Assembly: GCA_002238445.1 (NCBI GenBank)
Contig: MPML01000001.1
Span: 124,001 to 188,000, forward strand
DNA: 64,000 nt
From: Caldilineaceae bacterium bin5
GTDB taxonomy: Bacteria > Chloroflexota > Anaerolineae > Caldilineales > Caldilineaceae
Direction of reading: 5' to 3'
Numbering within the stretch: the stretch's first letter is position 1; each line of letters opens with the position of its first letter. A model generated the notes under the pieces. The model worked only from the letters and a program-made list of their open reading frames with translations, ran no database searches and had not been told where the DNA came from. A program made the position numbers and the translations under genes. Of the stretch, positions 8,703-16,452 are shown piece after piece.

Positions 8703-9172
8703 ATCACGTGTCGCTAGATGTGGAAGTTGGCATTATCTGTATTTCTGCTGCAACGAGAAGAAGCCAGAGGCCCAAGAAAAATAGTACTCGACTCTTGTGA
8801 ACGCGTCAAAGATGCTCGGCGTGCTTCTGTTGGGAGAGGAGCGTCACCGACCAGAGCCTTAGCCGTGCAAGCGTCGCCTACAGAGATTAATTGCATTTCT
8901 TTAGCGACGCTCAGAGCTTGCGAAAACCGGCTGCGTGGGCTTGACTGCCACTGTCACAGAGCTATTTTGAAGCCAGAGCATAAGGCTGGCGTCAGACAGG
9001 GAAAGTGCCCCTGCTCAAAAGGCGTTGGAGATTCAATTTCATCATATGATATAATCGGTCTGGCCTGTGGAACATCGCTGGAGCGTTCAAAGCTTGTCCG
9101 AGGCACGAGCTTAGCGCTCGCATCGTCTAACAGTCTGGTTGTATAGTATTGGCGCGTCAATTCGGCGATTCC
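8703..9172. other. Gene-free stretch with an imperfect long inverted repeat
   Basis: Between two divergently oriented genes. It contains an 11-base arm GCAAGCGTCGC (8867-8877) whose complement lies at 8904-8921, interrupted by a 7-base bulge (GCGAC at 8904-8908, then GCTTGC at 8916-8921). A candidate plus-strand promoter lies further on (next entry). No credible coding region was seen. Confidence 0.45.
9025..9055 (+). promoter_or_regulatory. Candidate promoter for the subtilase gene
   Basis: A perfect TATAAT at 9050-9055 is preceded by TTGGAG at 9025-9030 with a 19-base spacer, longer than ideal. The subtilase start is 118 bases downstream. Confidence 0.45.
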
Positions 9173-10636
9173 ATGGTTACCACTTTCCGCACAAATTCAG
9201 GTCTCATCTGCCTCTTCCTCATTCTTCTTCAGTTTCTGTTTGTTTCCTGTTCAGAAGTCCCGCAGTCTCCCCACTTGATTGGACGGAGAGATCCATACGT
9301 AACCGGACGCATTCTGATCAAGTTTCGTCCAGGTGCATCGGCGGTTTCGATGACCGACAAGGCAGAAGAGTTCGATCTGAAGCCGGCCTTGATAACTTGC
9401 GGCTCGGTCCATGTTCATACTGTCAGACCCGGGACCGAGTTGGAGGCAGCAGAAACGTTTATGCTGGATCCTGCGGTCGAGTACGCCGAGCCCGACTTTC
9501 TGATTTTTGCGGCAACTGAAGGGTTGACTGGTTTGACGGGGTCCCAGCGCCTCTATAGCCGGGACGCCATACCTGGATTCCGGTCGATTCAAGTAACTTC
9601 AATGGCCGAGACGGACGCGCCAAACGACCCTCTGTTCGACCAGCAGTGGGCGCTTACAAAAATCGAGGCCACAGGCGCCTGGAAGGTTTCAACGGGAAAA
9701 AACGTGACCATCGCGGTGATTGATTCCGGCATCGATTTAGACCATCCGGAGTTCGCCTCCCGAATCTTGGACGGATACAATTTCGTAGGTGATGACACTG
9801 CTGTAGACGACGACTACGGTCATGGAACGCAGGTGGCCGGTGTCGCTGCGGCTGCTACCAACAACGATACGGGTATTGCCGGCCTTGCCTGGGCGGCCAA
9901 CATCCTGCCCGTGAAAGTATTGGACAGCCGGGGTCAGGGCGTTAGCAGCGATCTTACTTGTGCCCTCTACTGGGTAGCCGAAAAGGGCGCCGACATTGTC
10001 AATATCAGCATTATCAGCTTTGGGCCTTCATTGGGTATGCAGAGCGCGGTCAATTACGCGGCTAACGAAGGAGTTCTCATCTTTGCAGCGGCTGGCAATC
10101 TGTTTGAGGAGGGAAATCCGGTCACGTACCCTGCCGCTCATGACGGGGTCATCGCTGTCGCAGCCTCGGACCGGGAAGACGACCATGCCTGGTTTTCGAG
10201 CGCGGGCAGTTTTGTAGACATCGCCGCGCCGGGGGTCAGTATTTACAGCCCCTTCCCTCCATCACATGACGAGTACAGGGCCGTATATGGAACCAGCCTG
10301 GCAACACCGCACGGTGCAGGACTGGCCGCGCTAGTGCTGTCGGCCGTTCCAAGTCTGTCATCTGCGCAGGTGGAGGAGATAATCAAGCAGAGCGCGGTCG
10401 ACTTGGGAGACGCGGGTCAGGATGACAAATTTGGACATGGCCGAATCGACGCTTCGGCTGCGATGTTACTCACGATGTCTTCACTGCCCTCACACCTATT
10501 CATGCCGAGTGTGCGTGCTACCGAACCAACCGCCACGCCGACCGCCACGCCCTCTCCCACTTCTGATCCCTCTTCAAGTCCAACGCCGACGCCGAGTCCG
10601 ACCTCGACTCCCACGCCGACTCCTGCCAGCAGCTAG
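9173..10636 (+). CDS. Secreted subtilisin-like serine protease (S8)
   Basis: A 487-residue exported protease. A hydrophobic signal segment ends at FVSC, so C26 may be lipidated, although phenylalanine at -3 is unusual. An inhibitor-I9-like propeptide (ILIKFRPGASA) covers about residues 45-120. The catalytic triad is visible: D184 (VIDSGID), H217 (YGHGTQ) and S375 (GTSLATPHG), with oxyanion N309 (AAAGN). The last 35 residues are a Pro/Thr/Ser repeat (PTATPTATPSPT), a typical Chloroflexota tail that may lie in the wall. It probably degrades extracellular protein. ATG 9173 is preferred over TTG 9149 because it opens the signal peptide directly. Confidence 0.9.
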   Translation: MVTTFRTNSGLICLFLILLQFLFVSCSEVPQSPHLIGRRDPYVTGRILIKFRPGASAVSMTDKAEEFDLKPALITCGSVHVHTVRPGTELEAAETFMLDPAVEYAEPDFLIFAATEGLTGLTGSQRLYSRDAIPGFRSIQVTSMAETDAPNDPLFDQQWALTKIEATGAWKVSTGKNVTIAVIDSGIDLDHPEFASRILDGYNFVGDDTAVDDDYGHGTQVAGVAAAATNNDTGIAGLAWAANILPVKVLDSRGQGVSSDLTCALYWVAEKGADIVNISIISFGPSLGMQSAVNYAANEGVLIFAAAGNLFEEGNPVTYPAAHDGVIAVAASDREDDHAWFSSAGSFVDIAAPGVSIYSPFPPSHDEYRAVYGTSLATPHGAGLAALVLSAVPSLSSAQVEEIIKQSAVDLGDAGQDDKFGHGRIDASAAMLLTMSSLPSHLFMPSVRATEPTATPTATPSPTSDPSSSPTPTPSPTSTPTPTPASS

Positions 10637-10715
10637 CAGGTCTGACCTCTTCCCCGACGGCACGGTATACGTTGTGATCCGTGTTCGCTGGGCTGATATC
10701 ATTCTTCCGTCAGTG

Positions 10716-11990
10716 CTATACGCCGTGTCGCCGCACGAACCGGTACATCCGCTCCAGAGCAAGCTCCAGTTTCGACATTTCGACCGGATATGCGCAACGC
10801 ACATGTCCCTCTCCGCCGGCGCCGAAGCCGCTGCCCGGAATCACAGCCACGCGTTCTTCGCGAAGCAGTTTGTCTGCAAACTCATACTCGTCCATGCCAG
10901 TGCGGCGGACGCTTGGGAAGGCGTAGAAGGCGCCTTTGGGTTCGAAGCAGTCCAGCCCGATCTCATTGAGGCCGTCGACGAGAAATCGGCGGCGTTCGCC
11001 GTAACTAGCCACCATTTCCTGCACGGCCTCTTCTGCCGAGGGGTCGATCAGGGCACGCAGCGCCGCGGCCTGGCCGCCGGAGGGCGCCGACATGATCAGG
11101 TATTGGTGGATACGACGCATCGCGCCCAGCAGTTCGGCAGGACCTGTGGCATATCCGATACGCCAGCCTGTCATGGCGTAATCTTTGCTCATGCCCCCAA
11201 GATGAATCGTGCGCTCCGCCATACCCGGCAGGGCGGCGAACATGACGTGCTCATGGCCATCATAGACCAGGCGATCGTAGATTTCGTCAGAGATGACGAT
11301 CAGATCGTGCTTTTGAGCGACCTGGGCAATTGCTGACAGCTCTTCACGATTCATCACGGCGCCAGTCGGATTGCAAGGATAGCCGATTAGCAGCACTTTC
11401 GTCCTGGGCGTGATTGCATCTTCGAGTTGGGCAGGGGTCAGAACAAAATTGTTTGCAGCGTAGGTTGGGATGTCGACAACCGTTCCGCCGGCAAGAATCA
11501 CGTCGGCAGTATAGGACACAAAGCAGGGTTGCGGGACGAGCACTTCGTCTCCCGGGTCGAGCAAGGCCTGCATCGCTATGTACATTGCTTCGCTTACGCC
11601 GACTGTGATGAGCGCTTCGGTTTCAGCATCATAGGCCGGCCCGCCATAGCGTTCCGACAGCATATTGGCCACGGCTTCACGCAGTTCCAACATTCCAGCA
11701 TTGGACGTGTAGGAAGTATTGCCCTGCAGAAGGCTGTCTGTACCGGCATTGAGGACGGATGGCGGCGTTACATAATCCGGCTCGCCAATGCCCAAGCTAA
11801 TCACGTCGTCCATCGTGGTAGTCAGGTCGAAGTAGCGTCGAATGGGAGAGGGGGGCACCCGCTGCACACGGCTACTCAGACGGCTCTCCAAGGAACGCCG
11901 CAAACCCGTAGTTTCGACAGAGTTTTCTTGAGGCTCAGACGGGCCAAGGGCGGTTGGGGCTTCAGGTGATCTCATAAGAATTGTATTCAT
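10716..11990 (-). CDS. Class I/II PLP aminotransferase (aspartate-aminotransferase-like)
   Basis: About 424 residues, fold type I. Visible motifs are LGIGEPDYVTP, the cofactor-region NPTGAV, SDEIYDRLVYDG, and the PLP lysine in MSKDYAMTGWRIGYA. It transfers an amino group between an amino acid and a 2-oxo acid; the AspC/PatA-like architecture fits aromatic or branched substrates as well as aspartate. The first 40 residues are not conserved, so the start is uncertain: ATG 11990, ATG 11975 or one further in. No good ribosome binding site is seen for any. A hairpin CCGGC-AAGC-GCCGG lies at 12007-12020 just upstream. Confidence 0.85.
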   Translation of the reverse strand: MNTILMRSPEAPTALGPSEPQENSVETTGLRRSLESRLSSRVQRVPPSPIRRYFDLTTTMDDVISLGIGEPDYVTPPSVLNAGTDSLLQGNTSYTSNAGMLELREAVANMLSERYGGPAYDAETEALITVGVSEAMYIAMQALLDPGDEVLVPQPCFVSYTADVILAGGTVVDIPTYAANNFVLTPAQLEDAITPRTKVLLIGYPCNPTGAVMNREELSAIAQVAQKHDLIVISDEIYDRLVYDGHEHVMFAALPGMAERTIHLGGMSKDYAMTGWRIGYATGPAELLGAMRRIHQYLIMSAPSGGQAAALRALIDPSAEEAVQEMVASYGERRRFLVDGLNEIGLDCFEPKGAFYAFPSVRRTGMDEYEFADKLLREERVAVIPGSGFGAGGEGHVRCAYPVEMSKLELALERMYRFVRRHGV

Positions 11991-12099
11991 TTCTAAAGTG
12001 TCGTTTCCGGCAAGCGCCGGTGTGTGCAATTAATGGAAAACGTCCGGGGAGTATTTAAACTTCCTGTAAGAGGGAAGAAGCCTTTGCTGCCGATTCCAC

Positions 12100-12126
12100 A
12101 ACGGTCAGCGACTTAACTGAACCGTT
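12100..12126. promoter_or_regulatory. Inverted repeat AACGGTCAG / CTGAACCGTT
   Basis: A 9-base arm at 12100-12108 pairs with 12117-12126, with one unpaired A and an 8-base loop. It lies between the end of gatA and the start of the aminotransferase, on the side where the minus-strand aminotransferase promoter should be. There is no U-tract, so it is not a convincing terminator. Confidence 0.35.
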
Positions 12127-12202
12127 GCCGGCAGGATGCATAGGCTGCGCCGCGACCTGCATCGCAGTCCGTTGGCCGCGAGCAGTTCTCGCCAGCCGCC
12201 GC

Positions 12203-12217
12203 GGAAATCGGATTTCC
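12203..12217. promoter_or_regulatory. 15-bp operator-like palindrome GGAAATC-G-GATTTCC
   Basis: Two perfect 7-base arms flank one central G. The site lies 24 bases beyond the end of gatA and about 213 bases before the aminotransferase start. The tight centre argues for a protein-binding site rather than an RNA hairpin. Confidence 0.4.
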
Positions 12218-12240
12218 CCTGCTCAGCTCGCAGATGTCTG

Positions 12241-13719
12241 TCACAGTTCCGGCCTCCGCAGACGCCACTCAGTGCTCTGTTCGTAGGCGTAGGCAGCCTG
12301 CAATATTTTCTCTTCGCCCAAGGAAGGGCCGAGCAGTTGCAGACCAATGGGAAGTCCGCCGGCATCGAAGCCGCAAGGGATACTGATCCCGCAGAGACCG
12401 GCCAGATTGGCGCTGGTTGTGAAAATGTCGGTCAGAATCATCGCCAGAGGGTCGTCCACTTTCTCGCCGATCCGGAAGGCAGTGGTCGGTGACGTGGGCG
12501 AGACAATTACATCAACCTCGGCAAATGCACTGTCGAAGTCCTGTTTGATCAGAGTACGCACTTGTTGCGCTTTCAGATAGTAGGCGTCGTAGAAACCGGC
12601 GCTCAACGCATAGGTTCCCAGCATGATGCGCCGCTTTACCTCCGGGCCAAAACCGGCGCCGCGTGTTTGACGGAAGTGGTCAAATATTGTTTCGCCATCG
12701 ACGCTGAGGCCATAACGAATGCCATCGAAACGGGCGAGGTTGGCGCTGGCCTCTGCCGTGACGACCAGATAATAGACAGGTAGGGCCAACTCCGTGTTGG
12801 GCAGGTGGATTGGGACGATTTCCGCCCCCAGGTCAGCCAGCTGCTCGATGGCCGAACGTACCGATTCCTCGACCTCCGCCTGGATTCCTTCGACGAAATA
12901 TTCGTGCGGGATTCCTACACGCAGCCCTGCGATGTCGCGGTTCAGCGCTGCAGAGAAATTTGGCACGTCTACAGGCATGGTTGTGCTGTCGCGCTGGTCG
13001 GCGCCGGCCATCACTTCCAGCAGCAGCGCGGCATCCGCAACCGTCTTGGTAATTGGCCCGATCTGGTCCAGGCTGCTGCCGTAGGCGATCAGGCCATAGC
13101 GGCTAACGCGGCCGTAGGAGGGCTTCAAACCGACTACGCCGCACAACGCCGCGGGCTGTCGTACACTGCCGCCGGTATCGGTTCCCAGAGCCGCTGGCGC
13201 TTCATCTGCGGCCACTGCCGCCGCGGAGCCGCCACTGCTACCGCCCGGCACGCGCTCGAGGTCCCAGGGATTCCGGGTCGGGCCATAGCCGCTGTTCTCA
13301 GTGCTGGACCCCATTGCAAACTCATCGGTGTTGGTCTTGCCCAGTAGAATCGCGCCGGCCGCTTCCAGTTTTTCTACAGCGGTCGCGGAATAGGGCGGCA
13401 CAAAGCCCTCCAGAATGCGGCTGCCGGCGGTCGTCTCGATCCCTTTGGTCATCAGCACATCTTTTATTGCAAGCGGAACGCCCAACAAGGGTCGATTGTC
13501 CCCGTCAGCACGTGCGCGATCGGCCTCCGCGGCCGCGGCCAGCGCAGTGGTAGGGGTTGTTCGCAGAAAGGCATGAAGCGAACCATCCACGCGCTCGATC
13601 CGTTGCAAAAATGCCTGCGTCAGGTCGACGGAGGTAAATTGACCTGCCGCCAACCCTGCGCGCGCGTCGGCCACTCCCATCGAAGTCAACTGTTTCGTCG
13701 CATCGCGGCAGCCTATCAC
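12241..13719 (-). CDS. gatA: Glutamyl/aspartyl-tRNA amidotransferase subunit A
   Basis: A 492-residue amidase-signature enzyme, the usual GatA length. The Ser-cisSer-Lys triad is visible: K86 (AIKDVLM), S161 (PGGSSGGS) and S185 (TDTGGSVRQPA). With GatB and GatC it forms the complex that amidates mischarged Glu-tRNA(Gln) and/or Asp-tRNA(Asn), GatA supplying ammonia from glutamine. The start is GTG 13719 with GGAGG 9 bases upstream. It lies 61 bp downstream of gatC on the same strand. gatB is not in the window, which is common in this phylum. Confidence 0.95.
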   Translation of the reverse strand: MIGCRDATKQLTSMGVADARAGLAAGQFTSVDLTQAFLQRIERVDGSLHAFLRTTPTTALAAAAEADRARADGDNRPLLGVPLAIKDVLMTKGIETTAGSRILEGFVPPYSATAVEKLEAAGAILLGKTNTDEFAMGSSTENSGYGPTRNPWDLERVPGGSSGGSAAAVAADEAPAALGTDTGGSVRQPAALCGVVGLKPSYGRVSRYGLIAYGSSLDQIGPITKTVADAALLLEVMAGADQRDSTTMPVDVPNFSAALNRDIAGLRVGIPHEYFVEGIQAEVEESVRSAIEQLADLGAEIVPIHLPNTELALPVYYLVVTAEASANLARFDGIRYGLSVDGETIFDHFRQTRGAGFGPEVKRRIMLGTYALSAGFYDAYYLKAQQVRTLIKQDFDSAFAEVDVIVSPTSPTTAFRIGEKVDDPLAMILTDIFTTSANLAGLCGISIPCGFDAGGLPIGLQLLGPSLGEEKILQAAYAYEQSTEWRLRRPEL

Positions 13720-13780
13720 GCTTTTGGGCCTCCTCGCCCGAGGTAGTAAGGCGCCTGGTCAGCCATCATCCTGTTACCCT

Positions 13781-14080
13781 TTAAGCTCCGTTGTCGTCAA
13801 AGACGGCGATTACCCGAAAATAGCCTTCGTCAGCATCGGGGGCGTTGTCGACAGCCTGTGCGGCCGAAAGGCAAGTCTGCGACATGTCATCCGCCAGCAC
13901 ATTGCTGAGTGGAAGAATGTGTGGCGTTGGAGGAACGGCGCTTGTATCCACAGACTGTACCTGTTGAGCATAAGTCAGAATCTGCCCAAGTTGACCAGCA
14001 TATTCGTCAAGTTCGGCGTCGCTAAGTTGCAGTTTTGCCAGTTCAGCAACGTGCCGAACCTCATCTCTCGTTAATTTCAC
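13781..14080 (-). CDS. gatC: Glutamyl/aspartyl-tRNA amidotransferase subunit C
   Basis: A 99-residue protein with the GatC opening KLTRDEVRHVAELAKLQLS and the closing segment FRVIAVFDDNGA. GatC is the small belt subunit that stabilises GatA-GatB. The start is placed at GTG 14080, which gives the family's usual length; the longer reading back to 14146 runs through a transcription terminator. A near-consensus promoter lies upstream, with a structured leader containing an intrinsic terminator (separate entries). Confidence 0.93.
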   Translation of the reverse strand: MKLTRDEVRHVAELAKLQLSDAELDEYAGQLGQILTYAQQVQSVDTSAVPPTPHILPLSNVLADDMSQTCLSAAQAVDNAPDADEGYFRVIAVFDDNGA

Positions 14081-14308
14081 ATTTATCTCGCGGTGTGGAG
14101 AAGAAGTTGGGACAGTCCACAAAAAAACGCCGTGGGAAATGTCCACGACGCTTCCGAGCGTTCCCCCCAGCGCCGTGACTTTTTGTCGGTGCCTACGGCG
14201 CAGTGTAACCAGCGTTACTTGCTACCGCAGCACGCGCGGTGCTGCGCCTGCTGCATCGTTCGCTACAATTTGAGATTGCTTCACCTGGCTGGGCGTATCA
14301 ATATGCAT
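14081..14308 (-). ncRNA. Structured 5' leader of gatCA, candidate attenuator/riboswitch
   Basis: The predicted leader of about 228 bases folds locally into several strong hairpins: CGCAGCAC/GTGCTGCG (14226-14246, 8 bp, 5-base loop), GTAAC/GTTAC (14205-14218) and GCGCCGT/ACGGCGC (14170-14201). Next comes GGGGGGAACGCTC (minus strand, 14156-14168), which loosely resembles a T-box core, then the terminator. A competing hairpin ACGCT/AGCGT (14148-14161) overlaps the foot of the terminator stem and could act as antiterminator. T-box control by an uncharged tRNA would suit gatCA, but the core match is weak and stem I landmarks were not found. Confidence 0.5.
14121..14150 (-). terminator. Intrinsic terminator in the gatCA leader
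   Basis: On the minus strand an 8-bp stem (CGTCGTGG with CCACGGCG, one G-U pair) with a 7-base loop is followed by seven T. It lies 41 bases upstream of the gatC start and downstream of the gatCA promoter, with no gene between. It therefore looks like a leader (attenuation) terminator rather than the end of a gene. Confidence 0.75.
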
Positions 14309-14314
14309 GGCAAG

Positions 14315-14343
14315 AGTATAGTTGGTGTCGTTGTTGGTGTCAA
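14315..14343 (-). promoter_or_regulatory. Promoter of gatCA
   Basis: On the minus strand TTGACA (14338-14343) is followed by a 17-base spacer and TATACT (14315-14320). This is one of the best sigma-70-type matches in the window. Transcription should begin near 14308. Confidence 0.7.
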
Positions 14344-14445
14344 ATACCAGTATACATGACAACAGAATGCCATTGACAGAAGCGAATCGGTGGGATACAA
14401 CATACGGGAAGCCGATAACCAGAATGGCTGGAAGGAGTGCCTCTG

Positions 14446-15297
14446 ATGCGGAAGGTTCAGACGCGGGAAGAGATAGCTGCGGCATTGCGAGCGCTGGGCC
14501 TGCCGGCCGGCGCGAACGTCATGGTGCACAGTTCGATGAGCAGCATAGGATTTGTAGAAGGCGGGGCCGATTCCCTCGTTGATGCCGCTTTGGACGTGCT
14601 CGGTCCAGCAGGAACTCTCATTGTGCCAACCTTCACATTTACTCATGGAAGGAACGCCAATCCCGTTTTCGACCCAGCCCATGACCCCTCGGAGATGGGC
14701 CGCCTTACCGAGGTAACCCGGAGAAGGCCGGGTGCGCGCCGAAGTTGCCACTTGCTCCATTCCGTCGCTGCCCTGGGAGCGCAGGCAGAGGAGTTTACCG
14801 CCTGTCACGGGCCATCGGCATGGGCGGCAGACGGTCCGTTCTGGAAGCTCCATGAATTGGATGCCCACATTCTTCTTGTGGGCGTGCCCTACCTGCGCTG
14901 TACCTTCTTTCACTTGGTGGAACAGTTGGTCCAGGTCCCTTATCGACGGTGGCGCGAAGTAGAGGCAAGGGTGCAGGACCGTGACGGCTCACGGCGTCCG
15001 CTTCCCACATTTGTATATGGTCCGAAGCCTGGTTTTGGGGGCAATGACCTCAACAAGCTTGGGGCGCTGCTGGAGGAACGAAGGCTGGTCCGGGTGGGGA
15101 GCTTGGGGAATGCCGTAGTGCGTCTCTTCCGCGCCCGGGATGCGCTCGAAGTTGGCCTGGCACAGTACAGAGTTGATCCTCTGCTCTTCGTTTTGACTGA
15201 CTCAAAGTGCACACCGCTGCGGGATGGCGTCCTGACTGACGAACAGGACAATGAGAAGTCGGTGTTGGAACCGGCGCACGTTTATCGCAGCGGGTAA
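14446..15297 (+). CDS. AAC(3)-family N-acetyltransferase
   Basis: A 283-residue member of the aminoglycoside 3-N-acetyltransferase family. Motifs seen are VMVHSSMSSIGFVEGG near residue 25, GTLIVPTFTFTH, and the acetyl-CoA/active-site block RRSCHLLHSVAALG, in which the usual HP pair reads HL. Known members acetylate aminoglycosides, but many environmental homologues act on other amines. Resistance should not be assumed. The start is ATG 14446 with AAGGAG 8 bases upstream; GTG 14437 overlaps that site. It is divergent from gatCA. Confidence 0.82.
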   Translation: MRKVQTREEIAAALRALGLPAGANVMVHSSMSSIGFVEGGADSLVDAALDVLGPAGTLIVPTFTFTHGRNANPVFDPAHDPSEMGRLTEVTRRRPGARRSCHLLHSVAALGAQAEEFTACHGPSAWAADGPFWKLHELDAHILLVGVPYLRCTFFHLVEQLVQVPYRRWREVEARVQDRDGSRRPLPTFVYGPKPGFGGNDLNKLGALLEERRLVRVGSLGNAVVRLFRARDALEVGLAQYRVDPLLFVLTDSKCTPLRDGVLTDEQDNEKSVLEPAHVYRSG

Positions 15298-15409
15298 CGG
15301 CAGTGTGCTATATATAGTCACGCACTTCACTACGGCCGGGTAGCCACCTCAAATGCATTCGTTTCAGGTGCGTCTCTGCACACTGGTCAGTCCTTTTCCT
15401 CGACCTCCT

Positions 15410-15498
15410 GTGGATCCACCTACCCCGCAAACCAAGGCCATTCTTCAACTACTTACAAGTCCAGGTTAGACCCTCCAAAGCCCAAGTGGATTGTCCAC
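15410..15498. promoter_or_regulatory. Two GTGGA/TCCAC dyads upstream of the SDR gene
   Basis: GTGGATCCAC at 15410-15419 is a perfect palindrome and GTGGA-TTG-TCCAC at 15486-15498 uses the same arms. The second overlaps the -35 box of the promoter below. The pair is a candidate operator for the SDR/acyl-CoA dehydrogenase unit. Confidence 0.42.
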
Positions 15499-15519
15499 GA
15501 CCCACCCCGGTGCTATACT
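15491..15519 (+). promoter_or_regulatory. Promoter of the SDR/acyl-CoA dehydrogenase unit
   Basis: TTGTCC (15491-15496), 17-base spacer, TATACT (15514-15519) with an extended TG at 15511-15512. The SDR start is 65 bases downstream of the -10 box. Confidence 0.6.
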
Positions 15520-15584
15520 GAAATTGCCAATCCCCAAATTCAGAAGCCAGAATCTGTGCGGCTGTTCACTTCAGGAGAAAGCTG

Positions 15585-16370
15585 TTGGCGCATCTCCCCA
15601 ATTTCGATCTTGAGGGAAAAGTCGCGGTGATTACCGGCGCCTCCAGAGGCATTGGCGCGGCGATTGGCCGCTGCTATGCGGCGATGGGGGCCGCGGTCGT
15701 GCTGAGCAGCCGCAAGCAGGCGGCGTTGGACGAGGTGGCCGACTCGATTCGGGCTGAAGGCGGTCGCGCATTGGCAGTTGCCGCGCATACGGGCGACGTG
15801 CAGGCAGTTGATTCGCTGGTGCAAGAGGCGGTGCGCGCTTTCGGTGGCGTCGACATCCTGGTTAACAACGCTGCCACCAATCCCCATTTCGGGCCGATTC
15901 TTTCCGCGGAGGAGAGCCACTGGCACAAGATCCTCGATGTGAACGTGGTCGGCTACTTTCGCATGGCCAAGGCATGCAGTGCTGAGATGGTGAAACGAAG
16001 CGGCGGCAGGATTATCAATCTTGCTTCAATTGCCGGCAGGCGTCCGCAGCCGGGAATGGGCGTGTACTGCGTAAGCAAGGCCGGCGTCCTAATGCTCACA
16101 GAAGTTTTGGCCGCGGAGCTGGCCGACGAAGGCATCCAGGTCAACGCGATCGCGCCAGGCTTCGTCAGGACGGACTTCAGTCGCGCCATCTGGGACAACC
16201 CCGAACTTAAAAAGACCGTGCTAAAGGCTATACCGCAGAAGAGGATTGCCGAAACCAGCGAATTGACCGGAATTGCCCTTTACCTGGCGTCGGAAGCCAG
16301 CAGTTTTACGACCGGCGCCACTTTTCTGGTCGACGGCGGCCAGTGGGTTGATGCTGGTTTGGGTGAATGA
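15585..16370 (+). CDS. Short-chain dehydrogenase/reductase (SDR)
   Basis: A 261-residue classical SDR. Seen are the cofactor motif TGASRGIG, the NNAATN segment, the active-site serine in NLASIAGR, YxxxK as YCVSKAG, and the C-terminal FLVDGGQW. It should interconvert an alcohol and a ketone with NAD(P)H, possibly a 3-hydroxyacyl or sterol-like substrate given its partner. The start is TTG 15585 with AGGAGA 6 bases upstream; no ATG fits. It is 82 bp from an acyl-CoA dehydrogenase on the same strand, so the two probably form one transcript. Confidence 0.88.
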   Translation: MAHLPNFDLEGKVAVITGASRGIGAAIGRCYAAMGAAVVLSSRKQAALDEVADSIRAEGGRALAVAAHTGDVQAVDSLVQEAVRAFGGVDILVNNAATNPHFGPILSAEESHWHKILDVNVVGYFRMAKACSAEMVKRSGGRIINLASIAGRRPQPGMGVYCVSKAGVLMLTEVLAAELADEGIQVNAIAPGFVRTDFSRAIWDNPELKKTVLKAIPQKRIAETSELTGIALYLASEASSFTTGATFLVDGGQWVDAGLGE

Positions 16371-16452
16371 AGGACGTGACCTATTGTCCAGCCTCTTTCC
16401 CAGGCCGGGACCCTCAGACGCGCCAATTTCTGACCGCGAATAAGGTTGAACC

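Noticed and set aside
14081-14308. A firm T-box riboswitch call
   Set aside because: The core matches the consensus only loosely and no AG bulge or stem I could be identified, so it is kept as a candidate attenuator.
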